Below are positions 16,815 through 25,973 of a DNA stretch of 50,674 nucleotides, in pieces. The position numbers and the translations under genes were made by a program. Each line of letters begins with the position of its first letter. Positions within the stretch are counted from its first letter, which is position 1. The stretch covers positions 1-50,674 of the forward strand of contig NZ_CP094831.1 in the NCBI RefSeq assembly GCF_022865125.1, in the 5' to 3' direction. Under the pieces are notes generated by a model that had not been told where the DNA came from, ran no database searches, and worked only from the letters and a program-made list of their open reading frames with translations. Source of the DNA: Acuticoccus sp. I52.16.1. Lineage in GTDB: Bacteria; Pseudomonadota; Alphaproteobacteria; Rhizobiales; Amorphaceae.

Positions 16815-18647
16815 TCAGAAGCTCCAGGCGGCGGGGTCGGCGATGTAGGCGCGCTGGTCGGCCAGCAGTGCCGGCACCGCCGGCCAGGCCTGCGGCGCGC
16901 CGGCGGCGACGGCCCGCGCATTCCAGTCCCAGTGCTCCTGCGGGCCGGCACCGTTGAGCGGCGCGCCGTCGCCGAAGGTGCCCAGCCCCGAGAGGTCCTT
17001 CAGGCGGAAGTCGCCGCTCGCCGGGTCGCCGGCGAAGATCTCCGCCGCGGCGCCGGCATAGTCGTCACGGTCGAGGAAGACGCTGTTGGCGTCCGTCCCC
17101 GTCGCGGCGATGAAGGCGGCGAAGTCGTCGTAGGTCGTCGACCCCAGCCGCCAGGAGGCGTTCGGGTTGCCGACATAGAGGTTGTTGTCGGCCGTGATCG
17201 AGTAGGCCGCATTGGTCGCGTTCACCGCGCTGTAGCGGATGAAGCCGTTGACGTTCTCCGGATAGTCGCCGCACTCGGGGAAGAAGAAGACGTTGTTCTC
17301 GATCGTCGCCGACACGGTGCCGGGCGAGCCGTAGCGGCTGATCTGCAAGGCGGCGGTGACCGCCGGGCCGGCGTTGAACACGAACGCGCAGTTGCGGATC
17401 ACGATCGACCCGTTGCGCCCCCAGCGCAGCACGAAGTCGGCGATCGAGGCGTCCTCGACATAGAACACGCAGTGCTCGACGATGGTGTCGATGTCGCGCG
17501 TCTCGGTGCCGCCGGTGCCCATCATCATGTAGTCGCCCGAGGCGCTCCAGACCGGGTCCTCGATCATCACGTGGCTGACCCGCGTCGTCGGCGCCACGAT
17601 CGACACGCCGCGCTGCGGCCGCTTCACGTAGCAGCCCTTGACGGTCAGCGCCTCGGTCGAGGCGTCGATGCCGGTGGCGCAGTCGAGCGTGGCGCATTGC
17701 TCGAAGGTGACCGCGCCCCATTCGTTGGGCGAGCCGTGGGCGTAGAAGGCCTGCACCCCCTGCGCGGGCCGGTCGTTCACCACCATCACCCGGCGCGCGG
17801 TGCGCGTCAGGCCCGAGGGGTCGTCGCGGTAGATGGTGAACGGGTAGGCGCGCGAGGCGCTCTCGCCGCTGATGGCGAAGTCGCGGCGGATGCCGGCGCA
17901 GATGACGTCGGTCGCGTCGCCGTCGACCACGGCGTGGTGGAGGCCGCCGTCGCGCACCAGGAGGCGGCTGTAGCTCGCCGGCCCGGCCGACAGGTTGCCG
18001 TAGTGGCCGAGCGCGCGATGCAGCTCCAGCGGGCCGGCGAGGGCGACGCCCGTCACCCCCGAGCCGCCGTCGCCGGCGTGCCAGGCGATGTTGTGGTCCC
18101 GCGCGCCCGCCTCGTAGAGGACGCCGCCGATGGCCGGGTCGACGGCCGACTGGACGGAGATCGTGGTGGTGCCGGCGAAGCGGTCGGCGGCGTACCAGCC
18201 GCCGTTCGCCGAAAGGTCGGCGAGGTCGGCGGCGCGGCGCGGCTGGGCGCCGTCGGCGTAGACCTGCAGCGGCTCGGTGCCGCTGGGCGAGGGGGTGGCG
18301 CGCGTCCAGGACGCGGACCAGACGTTGGCGTAGGTGCCGTGCTGCGTCCACGGCCCGGCGACGACGCCCGCCCCGTCGAGGACCGGCGCGGCGCCCGAGC
18401 CGTAGGGCGTGACGGTGACGTCGGCGAGGGCGAGGTCGAGCTGCTCGCGCCAGGCGGAGCCCCTGGCGAGGCCGAGCGTCTCGCCGGCGGAGAGGCGCGA
18501 GAGGCCCTCGGCGAGGGTCTCGGCCGGGGTGCCGGTGGCGCCGGCGTCGTCGCCGGAGACGGCATCGACCTTCACATCAACGCTCGGCCCGCTGGGCGCG
18601 GGACGGGCACCGAGCGCCGACCAGAGGGAAACGTTGAGCATCAGCAT
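16815..18647 (-). CDS. Right-handed parallel beta-helix protein (pectate-lyase-like fold)
   Basis: The protein has 610 residues from ATG 18647, preceded by GCAGGAC at good spacing. The frame stays open upstream through a 15-bp repeat array, so a longer form is possible. Early residues show DVKVDAVSGDDAGATGTPAE and an LSAGETLGLARGSAWREQL block, the usual start of bacterial beta-helix proteins that act on or bind polysaccharide. Mid-protein coils have the expected pattern of short beta-strands and turns, for example SIVIRNCAFVFNAG, TIENNVFFFPECG and SITADNNLYVGN. No signal peptide is visible at this start. It could be a polysaccharide lyase, an epimerase, or a phage-tail-spike-like binding protein; no catalytic triad could be fixed. 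Its place between a polymerase and glycosyltransferases points to glycan trimming or release. Confidence 0.75.
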   Translation of the reverse strand: MLMLNVSLWSALGARPAPSGPSVDVKVDAVSGDDAGATGTPAETLAEGLSRLSAGETLGLARGSAWREQLDLALADVTVTPYGSGAAPVLDGAGVVAGPWTQHGTYANVWSASWTRATPSPSGTEPLQVYADGAQPRRAADLADLSANGGWYAADRFAGTTTISVQSAVDPAIGGVLYEAGARDHNIAWHAGDGGSGVTGVALAGPLELHRALGHYGNLSAGPASYSRLLVRDGGLHHAVVDGDATDVICAGIRRDFAISGESASRAYPFTIYRDDPSGLTRTARRVMVVNDRPAQGVQAFYAHGSPNEWGAVTFEQCATLDCATGIDASTEALTVKGCYVKRPQRGVSIVAPTTRVSHVMIEDPVWSASGDYMMMGTGGTETRDIDTIVEHCVFYVEDASIADFVLRWGRNGSIVIRNCAFVFNAGPAVTAALQISRYGSPGTVSATIENNVFFFPECGDYPENVNGFIRYSAVNATNAAYSITADNNLYVGNPNASWRLGSTTYDDFAAFIAATGTDANSVFLDRDDYAGAAAEIFAGDPASGDFRLKDLSGLGTFGDGAPLNGAGPQEHWDWNARAVAAGAPQAWPAVPALLADQRAYIADPAAWSF

Positions 18648-18845
18648 CGGGGGCGTCCTGCGTTCGACCAAAGTCCGGCCAGTCTCGATCAGGCGGGCCC
18701 GCCGGGGATAAGTTTTCCCGCCTCGCGAGGGGCCGCCGCCGCGCGGACCGCCGCCCTCCACGGCGCCCCTTCGCGGAGGACCGCGAGGGCGAGCGGCCCA
18801 CTCCTGCGGGCCGGCCCGCTGCGGGGCGGGCCGTCGCCGGACCGC

Positions 18846-18975
18846 GCGCTGCGAGACCGGCCTTTGCGAGATCGACCTTTGCGAGATCGACCTTTGCGAG
18901 ATCGACCTTTGCGAGACCGGGCGCTGCGAGACCGGGCGCTGCGAGACCGGGCGCTGCGAGACCGGGCGCTGCGAG
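18846..18975. repeat. 15-bp minisatellite between divergent genes
   Basis: Eight full units and a partial ninth of 15 bp, alternating between two types: gcgctgcgagaccgg and cctttgcgagatcga. The order is one of the first type, three of the second, one hybrid, then three and a part of the first. It sits in the 557-bp gap between the beta-helix gene (minus) and the first gene of the plus-strand glycosyltransferase operon. The repeats are open on both strands, encoding SQRPV/SQRSI (minus) or RDRAL/RDRPL (plus). Confidence 0.92.
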
Positions 18976-19204
18976 CGACGGGGGCGACCGGGGCTGACCC
19001 GGTGTGCCCGCAGCCGCAGCCGCCGTCGGCGTCGTCCGCGCCGGCATGCGGGGCGGTGATGTCCGGTCGCAGCCGGCCTGTCCCGTCGCCTCTTTCCCTG
19101 TCCCTGCGCCGCCTCCCCCTCCTCCCGTCCCCGTCCCTGCTCTTCTCTCGTCGACGGGCGATCGGCCCTCATCCCGCCGGTTCGGCTTCATGGGGGGCGC
19201 GGCG

Positions 19205-20473
19205 ATGAGGACTCCCCCCGCCACCGATGGCGGCGGCGTCGACGTGCTCGCCGTCATCCGGGCCCCGCTGGAGGCCTACCCGCCGTCGCTCAACCAGGTG
19301 CGCCTGCTCGCCCGGCACGGCCTTCGCGTCACCGTCGCCGACCTCGCCCCGACCCTGCCCGCCGAGGACGCCCTCGCCGCCGAGCCCGGCACCGCGCGCG
19401 TCAGCCTCGGCGTGCAGCGCGCGCTGGAGGGGCAGGACGTCGCCCTGGCCCGCCGGCTCTGCGACCATGTCCGCTTCGGCCACGGGGTACGCCGGCTGGC
19501 CGCGCGGCTGCGGCCGGCCGTCGTCCTCGCCTACGACCCGGCCGCGATCGCCGCCGTCCGGCGTCCGCCGGGAGCCGCCCTCGTCGCCCACTTCCACGAG
19601 CTGCCGCTCCCCGCCACCGCCGGCGGCGGCCCGCTGATGCGCCGCGCCGCCCGCCTCGCCGCGCGCCGCGCCGCGGACGCCGACCTCGTCCTCTTCCCCG
19701 ACCCCGCCCGCGCCCGGATCTACGCCGAGGCGACCGGCCTGCCGCGCCCGCCGGCGGTCGCCTTCAACTGCCCCCTCGCCGTCCCCGACGCGGCACTGCC
19801 GGCCGACGCGCTGCGCCCCCGCCTCGCCGCCCTCGGCGTCCCGGCCGAGGCGCCCGTCGTCCTCTTCCAGGGCTGGATCGGGCCGAGCCGGGCGATCGCC
19901 GAGACGATCCGCTCGATGCCGCTGTGGCCGGCGGCCGCCCGCTTCGTCCTCATCGGCCCGGTGCGCGGGGCCCAGCGGGAGGCCCTGACGGCGCTCGCGG
20001 CCGCGACCGGCGTCGCCCGGCGCGTGCTCTTCCTGGGACCGCTCCCCTATCCGGCGCTGCTGGCCCACACCGTCGGCGCCGACGTCGGCCTCGCCCTGGT
20101 CTCGCCGCGCCACGAGGCCGAGCCGGCCTGGCGCTACACCGCCGGCGCCGTCAACAAGCGCTTCGAGTACATGGCCGCCGGCATCGCCCAGGTCGCCTCG
20201 ACCGGTCCCGGCATGGCCGAGATCGTCGCGGCGCCCGGCGCCGGCCTGCTGGTGGACCCGGACGATCCGGCCGCCATCGGCGCGGCCGTCGCCCGCCTGC
20301 TGACCCGCCCCGAGGAGCGCCGCGCGATGGCCGCCCGCGCCCGCCGCGCCCACCTGGAGCGCTTCTCCTACGAGGCCCAGTTCGCCCCGGTGCTGACCCG
20401 CATCGAGGCGCTCGCCGCCGCGCGCTGCCCGGCCCGGCACCCCCTCCCTCCCGTCATCCCGAGGCCGGCATGA
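19205..20473 (+). CDS. Glycosyltransferase, GT-B fold (GT4/GT1-like)
   Basis: The protein has 422 residues. ATG 19205 is preferred because GGGGGGCGCGG precedes it; ATG 19190 has no ribosome-binding site. The N-terminal Rossmann half (VDVLAVIRAPLEAYPPSLNQ to about 180) binds the acceptor; VAHFHELPLP is characteristic. The C-terminal half binds the nucleotide sugar: VVLFQGWIGPSR, ARFVLIGPVRG, RRVLFLGPLPYPALLAH, then NKRFEYMAAGIAQVAS near residue 320, where Glu is the usual donor-binding residue. A proline-rich C-terminus follows. It is the first gene of a three-gene plus-strand operon; its stop overlaps the next start as ATGA. Substrates cannot be assigned. Confidence 0.88.
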   Translation: MRTPPATDGGGVDVLAVIRAPLEAYPPSLNQVRLLARHGLRVTVADLAPTLPAEDALAAEPGTARVSLGVQRALEGQDVALARRLCDHVRFGHGVRRLAARLRPAVVLAYDPAAIAAVRRPPGAALVAHFHELPLPATAGGGPLMRRAARLAARRAADADLVLFPDPARARIYAEATGLPRPPAVAFNCPLAVPDAALPADALRPRLAALGVPAEAPVVLFQGWIGPSRAIAETIRSMPLWPAAARFVLIGPVRGAQREALTALAAATGVARRVLFLGPLPYPALLAHTVGADVGLALVSPRHEAEPAWRYTAGAVNKRFEYMAAGIAQVASTGPGMAEIVAAPGAGLLVDPDDPAAIGAAVARLLTRPEERRAMAARARRAHLERFSYEAQFAPVLTRIEALAAARCPARHPLPPVIPRPA

Positions 20474-21504
20474 AGATCCTGATCCTCTCGCACGGCGACG
20501 CCGCCGCGCTGGAAGCCTCCTACGGCCGCGCCTTCGCGGCGCTCGGCCACGAAGTCACCGTGCTGAACCCGATGCCGCGGCTGGAGGCCGACCCGATGTG
20601 GCGGCACCGCGCCGCGCGCCGCCTCTTCGAGCGCGCCATCCTCGCCCGCCACAACGCCGCCTGGTTCGACGAGGTCGCCGCCGTCCCCGCCGACCTGACC
20701 TTCGTCGCCAAGGGGACATGGGCGCTGCCGGGCTTCTGGCGGCGCTACAAGGCGGCGCGGCCGGGGACGGTGCTCGTCTGCATCAACGCCGACGACCCGC
20801 TGACGACCTACAGCCGGGGCGCCAACCGTCGCTGGATCACCGAGTCGATCGGCACCTTCGACCTCTACTCGACCTACAAGAGCGCCCTCGTCGCGCCGCT
20901 CCTGCGGGCCGGCGCGCGGCGGGTCGTGCGCATCCCCTTCGCCTGGGATCCCGACCTGCACCCGCCGTCCCCGGCCGGAGGCGGGCCGGACCTCGTCTTC
21001 GTCGGCAACGCCGACGCCCACCGCGAAGCCTTCCTCACCGCGATCGTCGACCATCCGGCCGCCGCCGCCTGGCGCATCGAGGTGCACGGCCTGTGGCCCC
21101 GCGTCGCCAGCCCGGCGCTGCGGGCGGCGATCCGGCCCGGCCAGCTCACCGGCGCGGCGATGGCGCGGTGCGTCGCCTCCGCGCGGCTCGCCCTCAACAT
21201 CATGCGCCGGCAGAACGAGGGCGCCCACAACATGCGCACCTTCGAGACCGCCGGCTGCGGCGGGCTGATGGCGAGCCAGTATTCGGCCGAGCAGCACGCG
21301 GTCTTTCCCGCCGGCGAGGCGGCGGTCTACTTCGCGGACGCCGGCGAGGCCGTCGCCGTCCTCGCCGCCGCGCTCGCCGAGCCGGAGCGTCTCGCCGTCA
21401 TGCGCGTCCGGGCCGGTGCCATCGTCGCCCAGCACACCTATGTCGCGCGGGCCCGCCAGCTCCTCGCCGCCGCCGAGGGCGTCACGTTGAAGGCCGCGGC
21501 ATGA
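20470..21504 (+). CDS. CgeB-like glycosyltransferase (Glyco_trans_1_2 type)
   Basis: The protein has 344 residues. The start ATG 20470 overlaps the previous stop (ATGA), which fixes it. The N-terminus (MKILILSHGDAAALEASYGRA) and the LTFVAKGTWALPGFW, VLVCINADDP and FDLYSTYKSALVAPL segments match the spore-maturation CgeB family of GT-B enzymes. The conserved C-terminal signature is LALNIMRRQNEGAHNMRTFE followed by TAGCGGLMASQYS near residues 238-280; here the Arg-Thr-Phe-Glu and Gly-Gly-Leu motifs mark the donor site. Members modify polysaccharides and proteins with sugars. The protein is cytosolic and translationally coupled to genes on both sides. Confidence 0.88.
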   Translation: MKILILSHGDAAALEASYGRAFAALGHEVTVLNPMPRLEADPMWRHRAARRLFERAILARHNAAWFDEVAAVPADLTFVAKGTWALPGFWRRYKAARPGTVLVCINADDPLTTYSRGANRRWITESIGTFDLYSTYKSALVAPLLRAGARRVVRIPFAWDPDLHPPSPAGGGPDLVFVGNADAHREAFLTAIVDHPAAAAWRIEVHGLWPRVASPALRAAIRPGQLTGAAMARCVASARLALNIMRRQNEGAHNMRTFETAGCGGLMASQYSAEQHAVFPAGEAAVYFADAGEAVAVLAAALAEPERLAVMRVRAGAIVAQHTYVARARQLLAAAEGVTLKAAA

Positions 21505-22571
21505 GCGCGGCGCTCCACGTCAGCCTGCTGCAGCGCCGCTCCTTCGCGGGGCAGTTCTCCATCGAGGGGATCGCCGCGCACCTTGCCCGCGATCTCCGCG
21601 CGGCGGGGGTCGACGCGTGCCTCCACGTCGCCCCGGTGCACAGCCGCGGCCTCGGCCCGCGGCTCGCCATCGCCCGCTTCGCCCGCGCCCACCAGGGCGA
21701 CGTCACCCACATCACCGGCGACATCACCTTCGCGGCGCCGGCGCTGAGGGCGGCGCGCACCGTCGTCACCTTCCACGACTGCGAGCCGCTGGAATGGATG
21801 AGGGGGCCGCGCCGCGAGGTGCTGCGCCGGTTCTGGTACGACGCGCCGGCGCGCCACGCCGCCGCCGTCACCGCCGACTCGGCCCACACCAAGGCGCGCC
21901 TGCTGGTGCACGTCCCCGGCCTCGAGCCGGACAAGGTGCACGTCGTGCCCAACGCGGTCGCCCCGGTCTTCCGGCCGCGGCCGCAGCCGCCGCGGGAGGG
22001 GCCGCCGGTGGTGCTGCAGGTCGGCACCAAGCACAACAAGAACGTCCCCCGCCTGCTCGCCGCGCTCGAGGGGCTCGACGTGGTGCTGCACATCGTCGGC
22101 CCGGTCGATGCGGCGCTGGGGGCCGACCTCGCCCGCCGCCGCATCCGTCACCGGGTCTTCCAGGATCTCACCGAGACGGCGCTCGCCGAGTGCTACGCCG
22201 CCGCCGACGTCGTCGCCTTTGCCTCGCTGGCGGAGGGGTTCGGGATGCCGGTGATCGAGGCGCAGGCGATGGGGCGCCCGGTGGTGACGAGCCGCACCAC
22301 CTCGCTCCCCGAGGTCGCCGGCGCGGGCGCCCACTTCGTCGACCCGCAGAACGTCGGCGACATCCGCGCCGCCCTGGTGCGCGTCCTGGGCGACGCCTGC
22401 TGGCGGGCGCGGCTGGTGGAGGCCGGGTTCGCCAACGCCCGCCGCTTCACCCGCGAGCGCGTCGTCGCCCTTTATGGGGCTCTCTACCGGGATCTCGCCG
22501 AGGCGGCCGGGCCGGCGGCGGCGTACGGCCGGCGCTCGCCGCCGCACCCGCCTCCACGAGAGGCCCGGTGA
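21501..22571 (+). CDS. Family 4 glycosyltransferase
   Basis: The protein has 356 residues and starts in ATGA overlap with the preceding gene. It is a GT-B enzyme: residues 1-165 contain VTHITGDITFAAPAL and TVVTFHDCEPLEW; 175-340 include VVLQVGTKHNKNVPRLLAAL, the EGFGMPVIE donor-binding EX7E motif near 245-253, and GRPVVTSRTTSLPEVAGAGA. This is a retaining transferase, typically using GDP-mannose, UDP-glucose or UDP-galactose. The last 30 residues are Pro/Arg-rich and not part of the fold. It ends the plus-strand operon. The converging minus-strand operon ends 190 bp away, and I see no clear terminator hairpin between them. Confidence 0.92.
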   Translation: MSAALHVSLLQRRSFAGQFSIEGIAAHLARDLRAAGVDACLHVAPVHSRGLGPRLAIARFARAHQGDVTHITGDITFAAPALRAARTVVTFHDCEPLEWMRGPRREVLRRFWYDAPARHAAAVTADSAHTKARLLVHVPGLEPDKVHVVPNAVAPVFRPRPQPPREGPPVVLQVGTKHNKNVPRLLAALEGLDVVLHIVGPVDAALGADLARRRIRHRVFQDLTETALAECYAAADVVAFASLAEGFGMPVIEAQAMGRPVVTSRTTSLPEVAGAGAHFVDPQNVGDIRAALVRVLGDACWRARLVEAGFANARRFTRERVVALYGALYRDLAEAAGPAAAYGRRSPPHPPPREAR

Positions 22572-22761
22572 CGGCGCCCCCGCCCCCGCCCGTACGCCGC
22601 CTCCGACGCCACCGGCCTCCGCACCCGCCTTTGCCGCCGCACACGCACGCTTCCGGACACGTCCCCGAACACGCCTCCGCACACACCGGCGCCCTGCCCC
22701 CCGCTTTTCCGGCGCGCCCCGCCGTCCCACCTCGCTGGCGGGGCGGCGGAGGTGCTCTGGG

Positions 22762-23898
22762 CTATGCCGCGAAGTCCGGTGTGCCGGGCGTGGGGCGGCG
22801 GGGGACCGGCGCGATCGCCGGGCGGGCGCTGCCGCGGAGCAGCGCCGCGTCTTCGCCCATGCCGGCGGTGGCGACGGCGAGGAGGCGCTCCACCCCGTCG
22901 GCGAAGCGCTCCGGACCGAAGCGCCTCGCCAGCGCCAGCGATACCGGGCGCGCCACCTGCCAGGCGGCCTCGTCCCAGCCCATCAGCGCGTCGAGGGCGC
23001 CGGCGAGGGCGCCCGTGTCGCCCGCCGCGAAGCGCACCGCGTTGGCCGGCGTGGCGAAGTCGTCCGCCGCGCCGACCCCGTCCGACAGGGCCAGCGCACA
23101 GCCCGACAGCGCCGCCTCGTGGACGCTCAGCCCCCAGTGGTCGCACAGCGAGGGGAGCACCAGCGCCCGGCTCTCCCGCAGGATCCCCGTCAACGCCTCT
23201 GGCTGCACGAAGCCGCGCACCTCGATCTGCGGATGGGCCGGGATCGCCTCCCGCTGCGGCCCGCTCCCGCACATCACCAGCGACCAGCCCGGATGCCGCG
23301 CCGCCACCCGCGCGAACGCCTCGGCGAGGCCCAGGACGTTCTTGCGGGCGACGAACTGGCCCACGAAGAGGAGCCGCCGCGGTCGCGTCTCCAGCGGCCC
23401 GCCGTCGCCGAAGACGGACGGGTCGGCGCCGTAGAAGCCCGTCACCGTGCGGTCCGGGTCGTAGCCCATCGCCCGCGCGAAGCGCTGACCGGAGGCGCCC
23501 GGCACGAAGATCCCGGCAAAGCGCGGCACGAAGGCGAGGCGGTGACGCACCGGGTCGACGGTGCGCTGGCGCCAGGTCGGCCGGGCCGAGTTGTCGGCCA
23601 TCAGCACCACCTGCCCGCCCGCGGCCCGCGCGTCGGCGGCGAGGCGGTTGAAGGCCGGCACGTGGTAGCCGCCCTGGAAGACGAGGTCCGGCACGGTCAG
23701 GCCGAGCGCGGCGAAGCTCGTGTCGGTGGTGTCCTTGATCCAGTGGGCGCGCTGGCCGAGCGAGCGCTCCATGCCCTCGATCGGCACGTACGGCCGCGTC
23801 GCGATCACGTCGACCTGGTGGCCGCGGTCGATGGTGGCGCGGATCAGGCGGGCGGCATAGTCCGGCAGGTGGCGCCAGAGGAAGGTGATGCGGCTCAT
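22762..23898 (-). CDS. Family 4 glycosyltransferase
   Basis: The protein has 378 residues from ATG 23898, overlapping the stop of the acyltransferase gene as ATGA. It begins MSRITFLWRHLPDYAARLI. The acceptor half ends near 165 (FYGADPSVFGDGG). The donor half has RRLLFVGQFVARKNVLGLAE, LVMCGSGPQREAI, and HWGLSVHEAALSGCALALSD (near 250-270), with the EX7E-equivalent Glu at VHEAAL. The C-terminal 30 residues are basic and Pro-rich. It closes the minus-strand operon of transferases starting at 27850. Donor sugar unknown. Confidence 0.9.
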   Translation of the reverse strand: MSRITFLWRHLPDYAARLIRATIDRGHQVDVIATRPYVPIEGMERSLGQRAHWIKDTTDTSFAALGLTVPDLVFQGGYHVPAFNRLAADARAAGGQVVLMADNSARPTWRQRTVDPVRHRLAFVPRFAGIFVPGASGQRFARAMGYDPDRTVTGFYGADPSVFGDGGPLETRPRRLLFVGQFVARKNVLGLAEAFARVAARHPGWSLVMCGSGPQREAIPAHPQIEVRGFVQPEALTGILRESRALVLPSLCDHWGLSVHEAALSGCALALSDGVGAADDFATPANAVRFAAGDTGALAGALDALMGWDEAAWQVARPVSLALARRFGPERFADGVERLLAVATAGMGEDAALLRGSARPAIAPVPRRPTPGTPDFAA

Positions 23899-24749
23899 GG
23901 CGTCACCTGCGCCGCGGCCGGGGTGGGGGGCGCGCCGGGGTCCGGCGGGCGGATCGTGCGGCGCTGCGGCGCCGTGGCGGCGACGGCGGCGAGGATCTCC
24001 CGCTCGGCGAGGTCGCGCATGGCGACCGCCCCCAGCGCCACGATCGCCCCGCGCCCGACCGCCACGCCCGGCCCGACGACCGCCCGCGCGCCGATCCACG
24101 CCCCGTCGGCGACGGTGATCGGCGCAGCACGCAGGTCGAAGCCGGGCCGGCTCCAGTCGTGGTTGCCGGTGCACAGATAGACCCCCTGCGACAGGCACGC
24201 ATGGGCGCCGATGGTGACGGGGACGATGTTGTCGATCCACGCCCCCTCGCCCAGCCACGAGTGGTCGCCCACCGCCAGGCGCCACGGGAACTTCACCCGC
24301 ACCCCCGGCTTAACGACGACGCCGCGCCCGATCCGCGCCCCGAAGAGCGCCAGCAGCCAGCGCCGGTGCCGCGAGCCGGGCACGAACGAGGCGACGAAGA
24401 GCGCCGAGAGGACCATCCACAGCGCTTCCACGAACGCCGGCCGGCCGCGGTCGAGACCGCCGCGATAGGACGCCAGGTCGGGGACGGCGATGTCGACCGC
24501 GGTCACGTCGACGGGATGGGCGTCGATCCGGGCGGCGTCGGCGTCCGCCCGCGCCCGCTCGGCATCACCGTCGTCGCGGACGCCCCACGGCGTCGCCCGA
24601 GGCGCGAGAGGGGCCCTGGAGGGGGCGGGGGTCGCCGGCACGAAGGACAGGCGGCGCGCCGCGGTGCCGGCTCCCGCCGCCGGGTAGAGGGCGCCCGCCT
24701 CGGGCAGCGCGCCGCCGGGGTGCCAGGTCTCGCTGGGGGTGCGTTCCAT
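23895..24749 (-). CDS. WcaF-like O-acetyltransferase (left-handed beta-helix)
   Basis: The protein has 284 residues. The first 85 are disordered (Ala/Pro/Asp-rich), so a later start is possible, but ATG 24749 follows the upstream stop by only 3 bp. A hydrophobic stretch (FVEALWMVLSALFVASFVPG) precedes the hexapeptide-repeat fold (about 135-260): VKPGVRVKFPWRLAVGDHSW, then LGEGAWIDNIVPVTIGAHAC. The catalytic His is in CTGNHDWSRPGFDL near residue 197, the same context as in colanic-acid acetyltransferases. It would use acetyl-CoA to acetylate a sugar hydroxyl on the growing repeat unit. It is flanked on both sides by glycosyltransferases in one operon. Confidence 0.9.
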   Translation of the reverse strand: MERTPSETWHPGGALPEAGALYPAAGAGTAARRLSFVPATPAPSRAPLAPRATPWGVRDDGDAERARADADAARIDAHPVDVTAVDIAVPDLASYRGGLDRGRPAFVEALWMVLSALFVASFVPGSRHRRWLLALFGARIGRGVVVKPGVRVKFPWRLAVGDHSWLGEGAWIDNIVPVTIGAHACLSQGVYLCTGNHDWSRPGFDLRAAPITVADGAWIGARAVVGPGVAVGRGAIVALGAVAMRDLAEREILAAVAATAPQRRTIRPPDPGAPPTPAAAQVTP

Positions 24750-24752
24750 GGA

Positions 24753-25973
24753 TCAGCTCCGCTCGCTCACGACGCCGCCGATCGCGGACCGCGCCTCGTC
24801 GCGGGGGCACGCCTCTGCCATGAGGCGGCCGATGCGGGCGAGGTGGGCGTCGTAGGAAAAGGACAGGGTGAAGGCGGCGCGCCGGATGCGCTCGGCCGGG
24901 GCGTCGACGACGGCGAGCCGGCCGAGCGTCGCCGCCAGGAGGTCCGGCAGCGGGGTGTTGTCGAGGGTCGGCGGCATCGCCACCAGGTCGCGTCCCGCGT
25001 AGGCCTCGACCCAGTTGGAGACGACGGCCTTGCCCGTCGCCAGGTACTCGAGGAGCTTGTGCGGGTTGGTGGCGCCGTCGCGGTCGCGGGTGCCGTCGTA
25101 GGCCATCAGCCACACGTCGACCCGGCGGGCGAGGTGGAGGATCGCCGCGGACGACATCGCCCCGGCGAAGACGACGTTGGGCCGCGCCCGCACCGCGTCC
25201 GGCGGCCCAGCCCCCGCCCCCGCCCCCGTCGTCGCGTCGCCGCCGTGGGGGCCGACCATGACGAAGCGTGTCGCGGGGAGGCGGCGGGCCATCGCGTCGA
25301 TCGCGGCCCAGTCGATCCCCGGCCGGGCGAGGTTGCCGACCATGGCGACGACGGGAGGCCGCTCGCCGTCCGGCACCGGGTGTCCGGCCGCGGCAGGGTC
25401 GTCGCACACCGCCTTGGCGCGGGCGATGAACGGCTCGGCGAGGCCGTGCGGGATGACGGCGTGGGCGGGGGCTCTGGCGGCGGCGGGGGCGCGGCTGGCC
25501 GCGAGGCGCAGGCGGGCGAGGTAGCGCGGCGCGTTGGCGAGCACCAGGTGGGCGCCCTTGGTGCCGCGGCGCCCCGGCGGCAGGTCGTCGACCGGGTGGA
25601 ACACGGCGAGGCGCGCGCCGAAGGGGGCGAGCGAGGCGAACTGGTAGGCGTTGTCGAAGTCCCAGACGATGTCGGGCGCCACGCCGATGGCCCGGCGCAG
25701 GCGGCGAGCCTCGAGACGCATCAGCGCGTCGAACAGCGGCCGGGCGTGGAACTTCAGGCGGTAGGGGGTGAGGGTCGCGTAGGTGACCCGCGTGAGGCCG
25801 GGGTGAGGGCCGGGGGTGAGGGTGATGCCGCGAACGTCCCGGCGCGGCGGCTCGATGAAGTAGACGCGGTGGCCGTGGGCGGCCAGGCGGCGGGCATAAT
25901 GGTGCTTGGAGACCGGCGGCGCGTCCCAGCGCTGCGGCGAGATCAGGTAGATGGTCCGCGCTCGGCTCAGCAT
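24753..25973 (-). CDS. Glycosyltransferase, GT-B fold (TuaH-like)
   Basis: The protein has 406 residues and starts at ATG 25973, overlapping the end of the upstream gene by 7 bp. The N-terminus reads TIYLISPQRWDAPPVSKHHY and ARRLAAHGHRVYFIEPPRRD, a pattern seen in TuaH-like and related GT1 enzymes. IVWDFDNAYQFASL and LAVFHPVDDL follow. The donor half has PVVAMVGNLARPGIDWAAID, FVMVGPHGG, VDVWLMAYDGTRDRDGATN and PHKLLEYLATGKAVVSNW (Glu of the donor site). A Gly/Ala-rich loop of about 12 residues (TTGAGAGAGPPDA) interrupts the domain. The product is cytosolic. It belongs to the minus-strand operon of transferases. Confidence 0.88.
   Translation of the reverse strand: MLSRARTIYLISPQRWDAPPVSKHHYARRLAAHGHRVYFIEPPRRDVRGITLTPGPHPGLTRVTYATLTPYRLKFHARPLFDALMRLEARRLRRAIGVAPDIVWDFDNAYQFASLAPFGARLAVFHPVDDLPPGRRGTKGAHLVLANAPRYLARLRLAASRAPAAARAPAHAVIPHGLAEPFIARAKAVCDDPAAAGHPVPDGERPPVVAMVGNLARPGIDWAAIDAMARRLPATRFVMVGPHGGDATTGAGAGAGPPDAVRARPNVVFAGAMSSAAILHLARRVDVWLMAYDGTRDRDGATNPHKLLEYLATGKAVVSNWVEAYAGRDLVAMPPTLDNTPLPDLLAATLGRLAVVDAPAERIRRAAFTLSFSYDAHLARIGRLMAEACPRDEARSAIGGVVSERS

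Noticed and set aside
16695-19208. 837-codon plus-strand frame opposite the beta-helix gene
   Set aside because: The beta-helix protein on the other strand has clear fold signatures. The plus frame is a shadow, although its last 170 codons are flagged with the 15-bp repeats.
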